Part shown: piece after piece, positions 63,256 to 64,000 of the stretch
How positions within the stretch are numbered: the stretch's first letter is position 1
Layout of the letters: each line of letters opens with the position of its first letter
Assembly: GCA_027491195.1 (NCBI GenBank)
Contig: JAIXWQ010000005.1
Location: 1 to 64,000 of the forward strand
Length of the DNA: 64,000 nucleotides
Source: Cytophagaceae bacterium
GTDB taxonomy: Bacteria; Bacteroidota; Bacteroidia; Cytophagales; Spirosomataceae
Reading direction: 5' to 3'
The notes under the pieces: generated by a model
Told to the model about the DNA's origin: nothing
The model's database searches: none
The model's input: only the letters and a program-made list of their open reading frames with translations
Program-made: the position numbers and the translations under genes

Positions 63256-63311
63256 CAAAGATCATTCTAATTAGTGTATTAGTCAAATCTATATTTTCTA
63301 TATTTGTATAG
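63256..63311. promoter_or_regulatory. oxyR/peroxiredoxin divergent control region
   Basis: Minus strand: TTTG (63287-63284), 20-base spacer, GATCTTTG (63263-63256), pointing at the peroxiredoxin gene. Plus strand: TATATTTG (63299-63306), a perfect -7 box for oxyR. The perfect inverted repeat CTATA/TATAG (63298-63311) covers the oxyR -7 box, with further CTAT at 63289 and ATAG at 63321 outside. These ATAG/CTAT elements are the kind OxyR recognises, though the spacing differs from the E. coli ATAG-N7-CTAT rule. Confidence 0.6.
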
Positions 63312-63325
63312 TTTTTAATTATAGT

Positions 63326-64000
63326 ATGACCATAACCCAATTAGAGTATATTGTAGCGCTCGCTGACTTTCAAAGTTTTTCCAAGGCTGCTGATTTTTGT
63401 TGTGTTTCACAACCTAGTTTAAGTATGCAAGTGCAAAAGCTAGAGGATGAATTAAATATGACCTTGTTTGATCGCAAGGCGAAACCTCTTGTTCCTACGG
63501 TAGAGGCGAGGGATATCATCAACAAGGCGAGAGCTATTTTAAGTGAAAGCAAATCGATCCTCTCTTTGTCCAAGGGGTGGTCAAATCAGGTGAATGGAAC
63601 CGTTTCTATTGGTGTTATTCCCACGATTGCTCCCTATTTAATGCCCAAGTTTTTAGCCGATTTTCAATTGAAATATCCAGACTTGAGTATTCAGATTGCT
63701 GAAACAACCACAGCTAACATCAAGAAAGGGATTAAGGAAGGTAAAATTGATATCGGAATTTTAGTCACACCCTTAAATGATTCGCTAATTGAAATACCGC
63801 TCTATTATGAAGAGTTATTTCTGTATTCGAATGTGTGGGAGGAAGATGGTTCAAAGTTAAAGTCAACTTTAGATCCAGCTAAATTATGGCTTTTAGAAGA
63901 AGGTCATTGTTTGTCTAGCCAAGTAAATTCGATTTGTAATTTGCCCACTGGTCCTTTAATTGGGACCAAGATGACCTACCAGACGGGAAGTATGGAGACG
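63326..64000 (+). CDS. oxyR: LysR-type peroxide sensor OxyR (3' end outside window)
   Basis: The frame runs from ATG 63326 to the last base, giving 225 residues of a protein usually near 310. The N-terminal helix-turn-helix shows TQLEYIVALADFQSFSKAAD and SQPSLSMQVQKLE. In the regulatory domain C195 (EEGHCLSSQ) and C204 are separated by eight residues, the exact spacing and GHC context of the redox pair C199/C208 of E. coli OxyR, so the protein should form the peroxide-induced disulfide. It is divergent from the peroxiredoxin gene, as in actinobacterial oxyR-ahpC loci and other peroxide units. The remaining roughly 85 residues lie beyond the window. Confidence 0.93.
   Translation, partial: MTITQLEYIVALADFQSFSKAADFCCVSQPSLSMQVQKLEDELNMTLFDRKAKPLVPTVEARDIINKARAILSESKSILSLSKGWSNQVNGTVSIGVIPTIAPYLMPKFLADFQLKYPDLSIQIAETTTANIKKGIKEGKIDIGILVTPLNDSLIEIPLYYEELFLYSNVWEEDGSKLKSTLDPAKLWLLEEGHCLSSQVNSICNLPTGPLIGTKMTYQTGSMET

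Overview
The window is 64 kb of chromosome from a member of the Bacteroidota, most like a freshwater Cytophagales bacterium of the Aquirufa/Flectobacillus kind; the phylum call is firm, the genus-level hint is inference. Reasons: no Shine-Dalgarno sequences but A-rich leaders; repeated -7 boxes of the Bacteroidota form TAnnTTTG, sometimes with a TTTG -33 box; signal peptides ending in AQ; DUF5686 outer-membrane proteins; a DnaK ending in EEVK; mitochondrial-type aconitase. Coding density is very high. No gene-free stretch reaches 300 bases, and I saw no tRNA, rRNA, CRISPR array, insertion sequence or phage gene.

Layout. 1-9.8 kb: end of a DUF5686 protein, membrane pyrophosphatase hppA, rplY-prs and aconitase on the minus strand, then a second DUF5686 protein. 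9.9-21.6 kb: topA-folD, a minus-strand group (methyltransferase, secreted unknown, EVE protein, menB, DUF2452) and a divergent plus-strand group (menE, unknown, aldehyde dehydrogenase, TPR lipoprotein). 21.7-25 kb: the classic thrS-infC-rpmI-rplT block. 25-31 kb: cysteine desulfurase-XdhC-DUF3050, dnaK, and a homologue of the animal dihydroceramide desaturase DEGS1. 31-42.3 kb: an alpha-glucan locus (GH65 phosphorylase and pgmB on minus; GH13 amylase and GPH/SLC45-type sugar transporter on plus) that continues into DUF1460, a PatB aminotransferase-like lyase, an unknown, an IlvD/Edd sugar-acid dehydratase and an SDR. 42.3-55.6 kb: an L-fucose locus: fucP, mutarotase, UxaA-type dehydratase, two SDRs, fuconolactonase, FAH hydrolase, SGNH esterase, a D-threonine-aldolase-like protein and an M19 dipeptidase on minus, with M14 peptidase and GH29 fucosidase divergent on plus. 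55.6-62 kb: lipoprotein, Dabb protein, dapA, ligA, rpe, OmpA/PD40 protein. 62-64 kb: ahpD-like, peroxiredoxin and divergent oxyR, which runs off the end.

How the genes work together. The glucan locus can hydrolyse alpha-glucan outside the cytoplasm, import the oligosaccharide, split it with phosphate and convert beta-glucose-1-P to glucose-6-P. The fucose locus holds a candidate for every step of the non-phosphorylative route from released L-fucose to pyruvate and lactate. The last block is a peroxide defence unit: sensor, peroxidase, and a CxxC reductase partner.

The most unusual structure is a set of arrays with a strict 7-base period placed at the 3' ends of four unrelated genes, always in the same orientation relative to the gene. 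One of them fills the whole spacer between the UxaA dehydratase and the next gene (21 heptamers in register from stop codon to start codon). The DEGS1-like desaturase, implying unsaturated or hydroxylated sphingoid bases in this bacterium, is the most interesting single gene.
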